Source: Pseudolysobacter sp. (GTDB lineage Bacteria > Pseudomonadota > Gammaproteobacteria > Xanthomonadales > Rhodanobacteraceae). From it: a DNA stretch of 5,719 nt. A program made the translations under genes and the position numbers. Shown piece by piece: positions 1-5,216 of the stretch. Positions within the stretch are counted from its first letter, which is position 1. The number at the start of each line of letters is the position of its first letter. A model generated the notes under the pieces. The model was not told the origin of the DNA. It saw nothing but the letters and a program-made list of their open reading frames with translations, and did not search any database. The stretch spans positions 1-5,719 of the forward strand of contig JANXUW010000261.1 in NCBI GenBank assembly GCA_025351985.1, written 5' to 3'.

Positions 1-1010
1 TGCGGCGTGATCCTGCGGCCGACACGGCGTTTTATTTTTCGGTAAAAACCACCGGCGTGTATTGCCGTCCGTCCTGCGCGGCGCGGCTGGCGCGACGCGA
101 GAATGTGCGTTTCCATGCAAGCTGCGCAGAGGCGGAGCAAGCCGGTTTTCGCGCGTGCAAACGTTGTCGCCCGAACGAAGCGACTTTGGCGGAACGTCAG
201 GCAAGCGCGGTCACGCAGGCGTGCCGGCTGATCGAAACGGCGCACGAAACGCCCACACTCGATGCACTCGCGGCGGCCGTGGGCATGAGCCGTTTTCATT
301 TTCACCGTGTGTTCAAGGCGATCACCGGCGTCACGCCGAAAGCCTACGCCAGCGCACATCGCATCCATCGCGTACGCAACGAGCTTGCGCGCAAAACAAC
401 GGTGACCGATGCGATCTACGACGCCGGCTACAACTCGAGCGGACGCTTCTACGCGACCTCGACGAAAGCACTGGGCATGACGCCGAGCGATTTTCGCGCG
501 CGCGGCGACGGCACCTCGATCCGCTTCGGCATCGGCGAGTGTTCACTGGGTTCGATTCTCGTGGCCGCGAGTGAAAAAGGCATTTGCGCCATTCTTCTTG
601 GCGACGATCCGGACACGCTTGCGCACGATCTGCAGGATCGCTTTGCGCAAGCCGCGCTGATCAGCGGCGATACACAATTCGAACAATGGATGGCCCGCGT
701 CGTGGGTTTTGTCGATGCACCGCAACTGGGCCTCGATCTGCCGCTGGACGTGCGCGGCACGGCTTTCCAGCAGCGCGTCTGGCAGGCCCTGAGCGAAATC
801 CCGATCGGTTCGACGGCGAGCTACGCGCAGATCGCACGCAAGATCGGAGCGCCCGCGGCCGTGCGCGCGGTGGCGCAGGCGTGCGCGGCAAATCGGCTGG
901 CGGTGGCGATTCCGTGTCATCGTGTGGTGCGCAATGACGGCGCATTGTCCGGTTATCGCTGGGGCGTGCAACGCAAGCGCGTATTGCTCGAACGCGAGGC
1001 GGCGCTGTGA
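1..1010 (+). CDS. ada: Ada: methylation-responsive activator and DNA-alkyl repair protein (5' end missing)
   Basis: Ada takes methyl groups from phosphotriesters and O6-methylguanine in DNA onto its own cysteines. Once methylated at the N-terminal site it activates the adaptive response. The reading frame is open from base 3, and residues before the first in-window GTG (57) already match Ada (FYFSVKTTGVYC), so the true start lies upstream; alignment to E. coli Ada from memory suggests about 17 residues are missing. The zinc/acceptor motif is YCRPSC (Cys at 63-65 and 75-77) with CKRC (Cys at 156-158 and 165-167). An AraC-type helix-turn-helix domain follows (about 220-510). The C-terminal methyltransferase domain carries IPCHRVV with the acceptor Cys at 915-917, then LSGYRWG. 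All key cysteines are present, so both repair functions should be intact. The stop TGA overlaps the next gene's GTG start by three bases, implying translational coupling. The promoter is outside the window. Confidence 0.96.
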   Translation, partial: RRDPAADTAFYFSVKTTGVYCRPSCAARLARRENVRFHASCAEAEQAGFRACKRCRPNEATLAERQASAVTQACRLIETAHETPTLDALAAAVGMSRFHFHRVFKAITGVTPKAYASAHRIHRVRNELARKTTVTDAIYDAGYNSSGRFYATSTKALGMTPSDFRARGDGTSIRFGIGECSLGSILVAASEKGICAILLGDDPDTLAHDLQDRFAQAALISGDTQFEQWMARVVGFVDAPQLGLDLPLDVRGTAFQQRVWQALSEIPIGSTASYAQIARKIGAPAAVRAVAQACAANRLAVAIPCHRVVRNDGALSGYRWGVQRKRVLLEREAAL

Positions 1011-1756
1011 CTGTACTCGCGACCGCCGCATCCGCCATCGCAAACCCGCTGCCGCTCGCGCAACGATTGGCGGCGCTGGATTGGCAAAAAATCACCGACA
1101 ATCTGGCGCAGCACGGTTACGCCGTCATCGAAAATATCCTCGACGAAAACGAATGCCGCGCGCTGGCGAAAAGTTATTCGTCGCGGGAAATTTTCCGCAG
1201 CCGTGTGGTCATGGCGCGGCATGGCTACGGTCGCGGCGAATACAAATATTTCGCCTATCCATTGCCGCAAATCATCAGCACGCTGCGCACCGAGTTGTAC
1301 GCGCCGCTCGCGGATATCGCGAACCTGTGGAACGAGGCCATGTCCATCGCCGTGCGTTTTCCGCGCGAGCATGCGAGCTTTCTCGCACGTTGCCATGAGG
1401 CCAGACAGGACAAACCGACGCCGCTGATTCTGCAATACGCACAAGACGACTACAACTGCCTGCATCAGGAACTGTACGGCGAACACGTCTTCCCGCTGCA
1501 GGCGGCTTTTCTGCTTTCCGAACCCGGACGCGATTTCAGCGGCGGCGAATTTGTATTGACCGAACAACGCCCGCGCCTGCAATCGCGTGCCGAGGTGGTG
1601 CCGCTAAGGCGCGGCGACGGCGTAATCTTCGCCGTGCATCATCGTCCCGTGGCAGGCGCGCGCGGCAGCTATCGCGTCAATATGCGCCACGGCGTGAGCC
1701 GGTTGCACAGCGGCCATCGGCATACGCTGGGCGTTATTTTCCACGACGCGAAATAA
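1007..1756 (+). CDS. 2-oxoglutarate/Fe(II) dioxygenase, Oxygenase-NA family (putative damaged-DNA oxygenase)
   Basis: This 249-residue protein resembles the Oxygenase-NA family (Pfam PF09859/COG3826 by recall), predicted to oxidise alkyl lesions on nucleic acid using Fe(II), O2 and 2-oxoglutarate. The biochemical role is predicted for the family, not seen here. The C-terminal half (about 140-249) is the conserved core. Likely iron ligands are His153 and Glu155 in LHQEL and His228 in RHGVS; Arg238, ten residues on, fits the 2-oxoglutarate carboxylate binder. Other family-like motifs are GGEFVLTEQRPR (179-190) and LGVIFHDA (241-248). The N-terminal 130 residues are less recognisable. The GTG start at 1007 is chosen because it overlaps the ada stop and has a GAGG Shine-Dalgarno at 996-999, seven bases upstream. 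The acidic ligand is Glu rather than the usual Asp. It is not AlkB: beyond the shared HQ-acid signature the core does not follow AlkB. Expected to be co-expressed with ada. Confidence 0.88.
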   Translation: MTVLATAASAIANPLPLAQRLAALDWQKITDNLAQHGYAVIENILDENECRALAKSYSSREIFRSRVVMARHGYGRGEYKYFAYPLPQIISTLRTELYAPLADIANLWNEAMSIAVRFPREHASFLARCHEARQDKPTPLILQYAQDDYNCLHQELYGEHVFPLQAAFLLSEPGRDFSGGEFVLTEQRPRLQSRAEVVPLRRGDGVIFAVHHRPVAGARGSYRVNMRHGVSRLHSGHRHTLGVIFHDAK

Positions 1757-1780
1757 TCCGGCAGACGCCAGTTCGTTTTT

Positions 1781-1808
1781 TTGCTTTGGCGGATTTCACC
1801 ATTACAAT
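1781..1808 (+). promoter_or_regulatory. Predicted sigma70-type promoter for the membrane protein-GlxA operon
   Basis: A -10 hexamer TACAAT (1803-1808, one mismatch to consensus) lies 16 bases after TTGCTT (1781-1786, matching the TTG of the -35 consensus). Transcription would start at about 1814-1816, which is exactly where the leader inverted repeat begins. It lies in the 127-base gap between the oxygenase gene and the next gene. The -35 match is only partial, so this is a motif-based prediction. Confidence 0.5.
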
Positions 1809-1813
1809 TGCGC

Positions 1814-1871
1814 TTTAGCCACCTGTGCCAGAGCACGCCACGGCGTAATCTGGCACCGTCGATGGGCTAAA
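1814..1871 (+). promoter_or_regulatory. Nested inverted-repeat leader (possible 5'-UTR stem-loop)
   Basis: Three perfectly nested complementary arms are visible. TTTAGCC (1814-1820) pairs with GGCTAAA (1865-1871). GTGCCAGA (1825-1832) pairs with TCTGGCAC (1849-1856). ACGC (1835-1838) pairs with GCGT (1843-1846) around a four-base loop. The outer right arm ends at the first base of the AGGGAG Shine-Dalgarno (1871-1876) of the next gene. There is no T-run after it, so it is not an intrinsic terminator of the oxygenase gene. It could be an mRNA leader structure affecting ribosome access or RNA stability, or on DNA a dyad operator, for example for the co-transcribed GlxA-type regulator. The pairing is seen directly; the function is inferred. 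Confidence 0.55.
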
Positions 1872-1883
1872 GGGAGTGTGATG

Positions 1884-2384
1884 ATGAACGCGAAAACAAA
1901 TTTGCTCGGGGTCTGCAACCACGCATTCAAACTGCTGACCGTGGTGGCATTGGCGATAATCGTGGCCGGTCTGCTGGGATTCACGGTGCAGTCAAAAGTG
2001 CAGGCAGCGCTAAGTAGCGCACAATCGAAAACCACGCCGCCGTATGCGCTGGAATGGGATCTCGGCGATCACCGTCTGCGTTATTTCGAAACCAGCAAAA
2101 CCGGCGCGGCGCAGTGGTCGTTCGATGCGTTTGCGTGCCGCAGTGGCGATGTACCGACGCTAACGCCGGGCCGCTGGCGCGTGATCGCAGAGCCGCACCT
2201 TGCCGGTCGCGATGCGCAAGTCAGTCTGGCGCCGCTCGATGCTGGCGATGCAAACCCCACGCCACATCCGCGTGCAATGATTGCTTGTGGAGAACGCAAC
2301 ACGACCGATGCGGTAGCGATCCCCGCACACACCCTTTCATGGCTGGCCGCGCGCGGCGGCGGAGTGGTTTATGTACGGCAATAA
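1884..2384 (+). CDS. Small membrane-anchored protein of unknown function
   Basis: I do not recognise a family for this 166-residue protein. A single hydrophobic segment at about residues 17-35 (LLTVVALAIIVAGLLGFTV), preceded by Lys and His, should anchor it in the inner membrane with the remaining 130 residues outside. No lipobox is seen. The exported part is Pro- and Ala-rich with many Trp/Tyr, and has two cysteines (85 and 135) that could form a disulfide. ATG 1884 is preferred because AGGGAG (1871-1876) sits seven bases upstream; ATG 1881 and GTG 1878 are also in frame but closer than usual. Its last 14 bases overlap the start of the GlxA-type regulator gene, so the two are almost certainly one operon. 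It might be a sensor, an envelope accessory or the regulator's partner; nothing in the sequence decides this. Confidence 0.8.
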   Translation: MNAKTNLLGVCNHAFKLLTVVALAIIVAGLLGFTVQSKVQAALSSAQSKTTPPYALEWDLGDHRLRYFETSKTGAAQWSFDAFACRSGDVPTLTPGRWRVIAEPHLAGRDAQVSLAPLDAGDANPTPHPRAMIACGERNTTDAVAIPAHTLSWLAARGGGVVYVRQ

Positions 2385-3426
2385 CCATGGTGCAGATGCG
2401 ATGTTGCATCCACCCGTGACAACCGCCAACACCCCCAGCACGACCCGTATCGGCGCGCTGGTGTTCGAGGACTGCCTGGCATCCTCGGTGACGGAATCGA
2501 TGGATATTTTTCGTGTTGCCAACAAACTCACGCACCTGCGTCGCCCGGGAGATGCGCCGCCGTATTCCGTGATCGCCACCAGCGCGAAGGGTGGCCTGAT
2601 CCGCGCGGCGCACGGCGTGCATTTTGAAACCGTGATTTTCGATCCGAGCGCATTTGATGTGCTGATCGTGCCGGGGCTTGGACTGCACTACAGCGGCCCA
2701 TCGCAGCAGAACTTCCAGCGCCTCGGTGCCGAGATCGATCTGCTGCGTATTGCCGCGCGCGCGCAAGTACGCCTCGCCGCCGCGTGCTCCGGCACCTTTC
2801 TGCTGGCCGAAGCCGGCTTGCTGGACGGGCTTGCCGCGACCACGAGCTGGTGGCTGGCCGCATCGTTCCGCCATCAATATCCGAATGTGAATTTGACCGC
2901 CGATGACATCGTTGTTGATTCCGGAAAGGTGATGACGGCCGGTGCCGCAACGTCGTTTGTGCAGATGTGCCTCGCGCTGATCGCACAGTCCGTCGGCCAG
3001 GACATGGCCGACAATATCGGTCGGCTGATGCTCGTGGATCCGAGCCGCCAAAGTCAGGCGCCTTATGTCAGTCGCGTGCTCGAACAAAAACCGCGGCACG
3101 CTTTCAGCGAGAGCGCGGAACTTTACCTGCAACGCAATTTGCATGCGCCGATCAGCGTGGTCGCGCTCGCCGAACATTGCAAAGTCAGCGAGCGCACCTT
3201 GCTGCGTCGTTTTCACGAAAGTTTTGGCGCGACACCGCTGGAGTTCGTGCAGAAATTGCGCGTCGAGCGCGCCAAGGCGTTATTGGAGCAAACGAAGCTG
3301 ACATTCGACGAAGTCGTCGAGCGCTGCGGTTATCAGGACATCAGCAGTTTTCGCCGACTGTTCAAGAATGTCACGAGTATTACGCCGAACAGTTATCGCG
3401 AGCGGTTTCGCGCGCGCGGGCGCTGA
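2371..3426 (+). CDS. GlxA-family transcriptional regulator (DJ-1/PfpI domain + AraC helix-turn-helix)
   Basis: The 351-residue cytoplasmic regulator has the standard GlxA/FtrA-type layout. Residues about 26-205 form a DJ-1/PfpI (class I glutamine amidotransferase-like) domain, and residues about 255-348 an AraC/XylS DNA-binding domain with two helix-turn-helices (VALAEHCKVSERTLLRRF, then VVERCGYQDISSFRRLFK). In the first domain the nucleophile-elbow motif AACSGTFLLAEAGLLDG has Cys139 (2785-2787). The usual His of the ATTHW motif is Ser159 (ATTSWW, 2845-2847), so a sensory rather than enzymatic role is likely. Such regulators often respond to small nitrogen-containing metabolites, but no ligand can be named here. 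ATG 2371 has GGAG at 2361-2364 with six-base spacing. ATG 2401 is a possible later start without a clear ribosome binding site. The start overlaps the upstream gene by 14 bases. Confidence 0.93.
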   Translation: MYGNNHGADAMLHPPVTTANTPSTTRIGALVFEDCLASSVTESMDIFRVANKLTHLRRPGDAPPYSVIATSAKGGLIRAAHGVHFETVIFDPSAFDVLIVPGLGLHYSGPSQQNFQRLGAEIDLLRIAARAQVRLAAACSGTFLLAEAGLLDGLAATTSWWLAASFRHQYPNVNLTADDIVVDSGKVMTAGAATSFVQMCLALIAQSVGQDMADNIGRLMLVDPSRQSQAPYVSRVLEQKPRHAFSESAELYLQRNLHAPISVVALAEHCKVSERTLLRRFHESFGATPLEFVQKLRVERAKALLEQTKLTFDEVVERCGYQDISSFRRLFKNVTSITPNSYRERFRARGR

Positions 3427-3450
3427 AGTTTTTTCGGGTGCCTCGCCGGA

Positions 3451-4134
3451 TCACTGGCAATCGTATTTTTCCGATGCGAGTTCGTTGATGGTGAGTTCGA
3501 CCTCACCGAATCGCGCATACGCGATCGCCGCCTGCATGCCGTCGGTGGCGTAATAAAAACCACCTTTGGTCGGCGCATCGACCTTGTCGCGCGCGGCCCC
3601 CGTGAACACTTTGTTCTTGTCGTCGGACACACTGGCCAAAGCGAAATGCTGCACGTTCTTGAGTTTCACGCAGCCCACCAGTCGCGAGGCCTGCAGCGGG
3701 CGAATATCCAGCGCGAGCTTGTCGACCTTGACCGTGTCGCGCGGTTTTTCGGCATCGTCGAGCACATACACGACCGGCTTGAGCACCGACTTGGATTTGC
3801 CACTGCCCTGCGTGATGGTTTCGATGCGCAACGCCGCGAACGGCAATGGCCGCAGCAGATCGATACGGCGGTAATGACTCTTGCCTTCGGAAAAATCCAT
3901 CGCCGGCGACGTGTCGCGCACGGCAAACCGATACGGCACACCCTTGCTCAACGCGATCGGTGCGATCGCTTCGGGCAAATCCTTCGGTGGCGCAGGGGCT
4001 TCATCCGCGGCTTTTTTGTCGCCGACAAACGGCAGCTTGTCGATAAGCCAGCCGAACGGGTTCTGCGCGGAAGCCGAGGTCGACAACATCGACACGGCAA
4101 TAACGAAAAATGATTTACGCAAGAAAGCAGACAT
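3451..4134 (-). CDS. Exported periplasmic protein, possibly MalM-like
   Basis: The 227-residue protein begins with a clear Sec signal peptide: MSAFLRK, a hydrophobic stretch, and probable cleavage after ASA at residue 23, leaving QNPFGW. A Lys/Asp/Pro-rich linker (35-55) follows. The C-terminal part (about 85-217) resembles MalM, the maltose-operon periplasmic protein: a small-beta-strand start, LKPVVYVLDD (118-127), RLVGCVKLKN (151-160), a region about 178-192 where MalM has its PAKAYA segment, and a GEVELTIN end (210-217). This match is from memory and distant. Two cysteines (155 and 226) could pair. ATG 4134 is chosen over ATG 4182 because the extra 16 residues would mask the signal peptide and be encoded by a perfect hairpin. 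Neither start has a strong Shine-Dalgarno. It is the third gene of a tandem set of exported proteins and converges on the GlxA-type gene with 24 bases between stops. No sugar-transport genes are visible. Confidence 0.8.
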   Translation of the reverse strand: MSAFLRKSFFVIAVSMLSTSASAQNPFGWLIDKLPFVGDKKAADEAPAPPKDLPEAIAPIALSKGVPYRFAVRDTSPAMDFSEGKSHYRRIDLLRPLPFAALRIETITQGSGKSKSVLKPVVYVLDDAEKPRDTVKVDKLALDIRPLQASRLVGCVKLKNVQHFALASVSDDKNKVFTGAARDKVDAPTKGGFYYATDGMQAAIAYARFGEVELTINELASEKYDCQ

Positions 4135-4154
4135 CGAAGTCGGAGTTTTCAAAA

Positions 4155-4180
4155 GGTTTTGCTGTGACCGCAGCAAAACC
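4155..4180 (-). terminator. Hairpin with short U-tract between the ExbD-like and MalM-like genes
   Basis: A perfect 10-bp stem (GGTTTTGCTG at 4155-4164 against CAGCAAAACC at 4171-4180) with a six-base loop is followed on the minus strand by TTTT (4154-4151). It lies 45 bases after the stop of the 4225-4587 gene and ends 20 bases before the ATG of the next. It fits a weak intrinsic terminator or attenuator that lowers expression of the third gene. The U-tract is short and the stem only half GC, so partial read-through is likely. Confidence 0.5.
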
Positions 4181-4185
4181 ATAAA

Positions 4186-4208
4186 GTGCCGCGCCGACGA
4201 CTCGGCAC
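4186..4208 (-). promoter_or_regulatory. Second hairpin in the same gap
   Basis: GTGCCG (4186-4191) and CGGCAC (4203-4208) form a perfect six-bp stem. An alternative, mutually exclusive stem uses GCCGA (4193-4197) and TCGGC (4202-4206) around a four-base loop. On the minus strand it is followed by TTTA and then, five bases on, by the 4155-4180 hairpin. It could act with that hairpin to stabilise the 3' end of the upstream mRNA or help termination. The function is inferred from position only. Confidence 0.35.
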
Positions 4209-4224
4209 GCCGCCGGCAAAGGCA

Positions 4225-4587
4225 TCAAGACGAAGAAGCGGGTGCAGCAGCCGGCGTGATCGGAGTCGGATCGACCAACGGTTTCAGATCGCCGCTCTCG
4301 TCTGACAAAGCCTCGATCTTGAGGTGATCGCCCATTTCCTTGATCAGATGTTTCTGCATGTCGCTCGCATCTTTGGCACGCTTCAACACCACGGCCGTGA
4401 TGTGCTTGCGCTCCTGCAAATCGGCCAGATACGCCAGCAACTGATTCTTCGGCATCTTCTGCCGTTCGATGGTGAACTGGCCATCTTTTTCCGGCGTGAC
4501 AAAGGCGCGCTCGTCACTCGCGAAAGCAGCGATGGCAGAGAACATGCTGCACATCGCCAAAACCATTATCAAAAGACGCTTGATCAT
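4225..4587 (-). CDS. Secreted ExbD/TolR periplasmic-domain-like protein (paralogue of the upstream gene)
   Basis: This 120-residue protein has an N-terminal signal peptide (MIKRLL, a hydrophobic core, probable cleavage after AFA at about residue 24) and a tail rich in Pro, Ala and Ser (107-120). The middle (about 28-100) matches the lipoprotein encoded just upstream: KDGQF at 34-38, then a helix (LLAYLADLQE), a TAVVLKR strand at 64-70, another helix, and an LKIEAL strand near 89-94. This order and pattern resemble the beta-alpha-beta periplasmic domain of ExbD/TolR. ExbD's membrane helix with its essential Asp is absent, so it should not couple proton motive force. ATG 4587 is chosen because GGGAG (bases 4598-4594) lies six bases upstream; an ATG at 4617 would add ten residues ahead of the signal peptide. 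It sits 26 bases after the upstream stop, as in an operon. Likely periplasmic; its job is unknown. Confidence 0.82.
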   Translation of the reverse strand: MIKRLLIMVLAMCSMFSAIAAFASDERAFVTPEKDGQFTIERQKMPKNQLLAYLADLQERKHITAVVLKRAKDASDMQKHLIKEMGDHLKIEALSDESGDLKPLVDPTPITPAAAPASSS

Positions 4588-4613
4588 TTTCTGCTCCCGG
4601 TGGATTCGCTGAA

Positions 4614-5018
4614 TCAATTTTCTACCGCGCGTGCGCGCACTTCGGAAATCTCGCCATCGTTGTCGATGAATGCGCGGAACTTCAACTCGTAGCCGATCTT
4701 CGCCAGTTCGTTGATATGCACACTTTTCACCTTGTACTTCTCACCCGGCTTGAGCAATACGGTCTTCACCGCCGTGTGCTGCTCTTCGAGATAATGCAGA
4801 TGTCCGCGCAGATCTTCCGGGGCCAGGGTGGCGCCGTCCAGGTCGAACTGGCCGTCCTTGTCGGCATGCAGGGTCAGATCGTAGGCTGCCGGAATATCCG
4901 AGGTTTTCAGCAACTCATCGGATTTGCTGTGACGCCCGCCGAAACAGGCGGCCAGCAAACCACATAACAACAGCACCGCGAGTGACCGCAGCACGGCGGA
5001 ATATTTTGACAATTGCAT
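4614..5018 (-). CDS. Lipoprotein with ExbD/TolR-like periplasmic domain
   Basis: The 134-residue protein has a lipoprotein signal: Lys and Arg near the start, a hydrophobic core, and lipobox LAAC with Cys25 as the probable lipid-attachment site. Residue +2 is Phe, not Asp, so outer-membrane sorting is expected by the E. coli rule. After a linker (26-44), residues about 47-126 look like the periplasmic domain of ExbD/TolR: YDLTLHADKDGQFDLDG, a helix (PEDLRGHLHYLEE), a VKTVLLKPG strand, a helix ending in LAKIGY, and ELKFRAFIDNDGE. The ExbD membrane helix and its Asp are missing. The downstream gene is a diverged paralogue. ATG 5018 has GGAG (bases 5030-5027) eight bases upstream. It is the first gene of the minus-strand set and has a plausible promoter close by. 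The ExbD relationship rests on pattern recognition, so the fold is a proposal; the lipoprotein call is firm. Confidence 0.85.
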   Translation of the reverse strand: MQLSKYSAVLRSLAVLLLCGLLAACFGGRHSKSDELLKTSDIPAAYDLTLHADKDGQFDLDGATLAPEDLRGHLHYLEEQHTAVKTVLLKPGEKYKVKSVHINELAKIGYELKFRAFIDNDGEISEVRARAVEN

Positions 5019-5048
5019 TCAGGTATCTCCAATCGAAAGTCGATGCGA

Positions 5049-5077
5049 ATCTTACACGTCGTGGCGAATTCTTCCGA
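5049..5077 (-). promoter_or_regulatory. Possible promoter for the lipoprotein gene set
   Basis: On the minus strand TAAGAT (bases 5054-5049) is a fair -10 hexamer. It lies 17-18 bases after a weak -35 (TTCGGA or TCGGAA, about 5078-5072). Initiation near 5042 would give a leader of about 24 bases carrying the GGAG ribosome binding site. The -35 match is poor, so confidence is low. Confidence 0.3.
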
Positions 5078-5215
5078 ACTCGTGTCATAAACGTAGCGAG
5101 CGATGTCAGATTGGGTGGCGCCGGAGCGGAGGAACCGGAATGTACCTTGAGTGCATGAGGATTCCGAGCACCGCCGACGCGCAATCTGGCGAAGGTAGTA
5201 GTTTATGACATGAGT
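5078..5215. repeat. 138-base imperfect palindrome with terminal inverted repeats (MITE-like or dispersed repeat)
   Basis: The ends are 15-base inverted repeats with one mismatch: ACTCgTGTCATAAAC (5078-5092) against GTTTATGACAtGAGT (5201-5215), of which ten bases are perfect. Inside, further complementary arms are nested in order: CAGATTG (5107-5113) with CAATCTG (5182-5188), GGCG (5117-5120) with CGCC (5172-5175), and CGGAAT (5136-5141) with ATTCCG (5161-5166). The element starts one base after the dcd stop codon and ends about 60 bases before the lipoprotein start. No coding potential is evident and no clear target-site duplication flanks it. No U-run follows on either strand, so it is not a simple intrinsic terminator. 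It could be a MITE, a dispersed intergenic repeat, or a long stable mRNA 3' hairpin. Confidence 0.6.
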
Positions 5216-5216
5216 A

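Noticed and set aside
543..1582. Minus-strand open frames opposite ada and the oxygenase gene (543-1043, 661-1101, 953-1582)
   Set aside because: Arg-rich translations antisense to two confidently identified genes, with no supporting ribosome binding site or family match.
1007..1756. Calling the gene after ada alkB
   Set aside because: Only the short HQ-acid signature is shared; the rest of the core (GGEFVLTEQRPR, RHGVS, LGVIFHDA) fits Oxygenase-NA and not AlkB.
1760..1782. Intrinsic terminator after the oxygenase gene (GGC/GCC stem then T7 at 1776-1782)
   Set aside because: The stem is only three base pairs and is separated from the T-run, so it cannot be supported; the T-run more likely overlaps the -35 region of the next promoter.
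2221..3216. Long open frame (331 codons) on the minus strand opposite the GlxA-type gene
   Set aside because: It is the shadow of a high-GC coding region. The plus-strand product has clear domain motifs, while the minus-strand translation is Arg/His-rich with no recognisable motif.
3410..3475. Terminator in the convergent gap (T6 at 3429-3434, T5 at 3466-3470)
   Set aside because: Only four-bp stems can be drawn near the T-runs and the spacing is wrong, so no terminator is supported in the 24-base gap.
4135..4182. Upstream ATG at 4182 for the MalM-like gene
   Set aside because: It would add 16 residues in front of a good signal peptide, is encoded across the perfect hairpin at 4155-4180, and has no ribosome binding site.
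4915..5184. Minus-strand open frame of 89 codons across the palindrome and the lipoprotein start
   Set aside because: It overlaps the lipoprotein gene in another frame, is Arg-rich, and starts inside the palindromic repeat.
5078..5215. Integron attC site
   Set aside because: The ends read ATAAAC and GTTTAT rather than the RYYYAAC/GTTRRRY core pair, and there is no integrase or cassette context.
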